Source: Microbacterium sp. SORGH_AS_0969 | GTDB taxonomy: Bacteria; Actinomycetota; Actinomycetes; Actinomycetales; Microbacteriaceae | Length of the DNA: 64,000 nt | Assembly (NCBI RefSeq): GCF_030818255.1 | Contig: NZ_JAUTAG010000001.1 | Coordinates: 2,542,001 to 2,606,000, forward strand | Reading direction: 5' to 3' | In this document: piece after piece, positions 62,686 through 64,000 of the stretch | How positions within the stretch are numbered: position 1 is the first letter of the stretch | Layout: the number at the start of each line of letters is the position of its first letter | Program-made: the position numbers and the translations under genes | The notes under the pieces: generated by a model | What the model saw: the letters and a program-made list of their open reading frames with translations, nothing else | Databases searched by the model: none | What the model was told of the DNA's origin: nothing

Positions 62686-63128
62686 CCCCCGAACTACCGC
62701 GCCCACCTGAACGCGAACCGTCCTACTCCAACGGCAACGCCCCCTTCGGCCCCGAGTCAGCGGCATCGGTGGAGCGGTCGCTGTCCGTCCTTCGTGACCC
62801 CGACGACGCGCTGCGCATCCTCCAGGGGGTGAAGCAGAACGGTGCCGCTTTCGCCGCGTTCCTGCTGCTCGCCGACACCAACCTGGCCGACCCGGAGATC
62901 ATCGACCGGTTCCACGAAGGCTACGCCGACGCCTGGGAGTACTTCGCCCAGTTCCGTCACGACGTGCTCGAAGGGCTCGGCTGGCTGCAAGCGCTGGAGA
63001 AGGTGATGAGCGAGCAGGGCATCCCGGATGACCATCTCACCTGGAACCACGCCGCGATCGACAAGCAGATCCTCGACACGTACGACGTCGTCCACCTCGA
63101 CGGATGGTGGCACGTCTTCCACAAGTAG
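62682..63128 (+). CDS. Conserved-looking protein at the end of the transfer operon
   Basis: A 148-aa acidic protein: ILQGVKQNGAAFAAFLLLADTNLADPEIIDRFHEGYADAWEYFAQFRHDVLEGLGWLQALEKVMSEQGIPDDHLTWNHAAIDKQILDTYDVVHLDGWWHVF. The F-x-E-x-Y-x-x-W and W-x-V-F blocks faintly recall ArdA-like antirestriction proteins, but this is not firm. AAGGAGG lies 5-6 nt before the ATG, and it overlaps the previous stop. Confidence 0.75.
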   Translation: MTPELPRPPEREPSYSNGNAPFGPESAASVERSLSVLRDPDDALRILQGVKQNGAAFAAFLLLADTNLADPEIIDRFHEGYADAWEYFAQFRHDVLEGLGWLQALEKVMSEQGIPDDHLTWNHAAIDKQILDTYDVVHLDGWWHVFHK

Positions 63129-63254
63129 CGGCCCGAGTTTTCCCCAGGTCAACGATGACAAAACCACAACGCAAAACATCTCGACTCAAGAGGTGAAGTG
63201 AGCGTAAATCAAGGAGCCACGTCTGCCCAACAAGCGGACAGAAAGGAGGTAATC

Positions 63255-64000
63255 GTGAGCACATCATCAAGCAACAAGATGACTTCAGAACTCGACGTGA
63301 CTCAGTTCACGTCGGCCCCGCAACTGCGACGCGCTCAGCGAAAATCCGAGGTGATCGGCGGTGCCACATCTCACGAGCTACGCGGCCGTCGGGCGGTGCT
63401 CTACCTGCGCGTGAGCAGCAAGAAGCAGGTCGCAACGGACTACGACCCGGAAGGGATCTCGCTCCCTGCTCAGCGGCAAGCGTGTGAGCGCAAGGTTGAG
63501 CAGATGGGACTGGAGGTCGTAGAAGAGTACGTCGAGCCCGGTCGCTCGGGAACGAACGCATCCGGGCGTCCGAAGTTTCAGGAGATGCTCGAACGCATCA
63601 AGAGGCAACGCGACGTCGACTACGTCATCGTCTACAAGCTCTCGCGGCTCCACCGCAACCGTTACGACGAAGCCTTCACTATGGCTGAGCTGCAGCGCCG
63701 CGGCGTCACTCTGGTTTCGGCAACGGAGAGCATCGATGGCACCCCCGTGGGCCAGCTGATGCAGGGCATCCTGTCGGCCTTCAATCAGTACCGGTCCGCC
63801 GAGGACGGTGCAGATATCGCGTACAAGTTGGGGGAGAAGGCCAAGAAGGGCGGCACCGTCTTCATGGCGCCGCTCGGCTACATCAACGTCGGCGTACGCA
63901 TCGAGGATCGGGAGGTCCGCGCCGTCGACTTTGATCCGGACCGCGCTCACCTCGTCAAGCTCGCGTTCGAACTCTACGCAACTGGCAAATACAGCATCCC
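63255..64000 (+). CDS. Large serine recombinase, N-terminal part (runs off the window)
   Basis: At least 248 residues with no stop before the edge. The resolvase catalytic domain starts RAVLYLRVSSKKQ, with Ser in LRVSS as nucleophile; ISLPAQRQACERKVEQMG, DYVIVYKLSRLHRNRYDEA and the end of the domain TPVGQLMQGILSAFNQYRSAEDGADI follow, then the recombinase-domain lead KGGTVFMAPLGYINVG. This is the expected integrase of the surrounding element. AAAGGAGGT stands 6 nt before GTG 63255. Confidence 0.93.
   Translation, partial: MSTSSSNKMTSELDVTQFTSAPQLRRAQRKSEVIGGATSHELRGRRAVLYLRVSSKKQVATDYDPEGISLPAQRQACERKVEQMGLEVVEEYVEPGRSGTNASGRPKFQEMLERIKRQRDVDYVIVYKLSRLHRNRYDEAFTMAELQRRGVTLVSATESIDGTPVGQLMQGILSAFNQYRSAEDGADIAYKLGEKAKKGGTVFMAPLGYINVGVRIEDREVRAVDFDPDRAHLVKLAFELYATGKYSI

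Larger units (their letters stand above)
34266..64000. mobile_element. Composite accessory region / integrative element (right end outside window)
   Basis: From here to the right edge there are no housekeeping genes. The content is a truncated transposition ATPase, recombinase fragments, defence-type HEPN and Fic genes, xenogeneic silencer Lsr2, an MT-A70 methyltransferase, a VirD4/TraG-like ATPase, a replication-relaxation protein and a large serine recombinase. GGATGCC/GGCATCC drops from about 50 copies in 34 kb to about 4 in 30 kb. I see no tRNA or clear direct repeat at 34.27 kb, so the left end is approximate, and the region may hold more than one element. Confidence 0.65.

Overview
The window looks like a high-GC actinobacterial chromosome, most likely Microbacterium or a close Microbacteriaceae relative. 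The reasons are the GC-rich codon use, frequent GTG starts, many leaderless genes with a TAnnnT box 6-8 nt before the start codon, the order tad locus - topA - tmk - holB, a methylcitrate cluster under a GntR regulator, and an Lsr2 protein. The genus is an inference.

From 1 to about 34.2 kb the window is ordinary chromosome. It holds a metallophosphoesterase fragment and a PASTA-containing penicillin-binding protein, DUF4177 and RidA proteins, and the methylcitrate (propionate) operon gntR-prpD-prpB-prpC. Next come acs, which carries a 1-nt frameshift, a 6C small RNA with its own promoter and terminator, and a compact Tad pilus locus. These are followed by topA, tmk, holB, a secreted tripeptidyl-peptidase-like lipoprotein, deoC and tRNA-Thr(CGT). 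The rest is membrane proteins, an MMPL transporter with a large operator dyad over its promoter, pncA, a PAS histidine kinase, a molybdopterin oxidoreductase, an EamA exporter divergent from an Lrp regulator, and the beta-ketoadipate genes pcaIJF under an IclR regulator.

From about 34.27 kb to the right edge the character changes to accessory DNA. The word GGATGCC/GGCATCC, which I count about 50 times before 34 kb, is almost absent here (about 4 times in 30 kb). First is a truncated transposition-type ATPase, then three SDR oxidoreductases with a divergent MarR regulator and three copies of a TGTTG-N6-CAACA operator. At 38.0-45.3 kb lies a defence-like cluster: four HEPN proteins (one ApeA-like, one Abi_C-like, two copies of a small RNxxxH protein), a RhuM-Fic protein with a small coupled partner, and decayed serine-recombinase and helicase ends.

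From 45.4 to 64 kb the content is that of an actinobacterial integrative or mobilizable element. It carries DUF3846, RHH and DUF6907 proteins, an S1 protease, XRE regulators, Lsr2, and a sortase-type surface protein with a frameshift at the signal peptide. It also carries a lower-GC operon of an ADP-ribosyltransferase-like protein, a deoxyribosyltransferase-HTH fusion and an ImmA/IrrE protease, then an integrase N-terminus, an MT-A70 methyltransferase, a VirD4/TraG-like coupling ATPase, a replication-relaxation protein, and a large serine recombinase that runs off the right edge.

Three genes (acs, the TadB/C gene and the surface protein) each have a length of 3n+1 and each need one extra base removed to read through. 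This is either three real lesions or small insertion errors in the assembly. The two most interesting candidates for undescribed biology are the HEPN modules that share one small HEPN partner, and the NAD/nucleoside-themed ART - NDT-HTH - ImmA operon.
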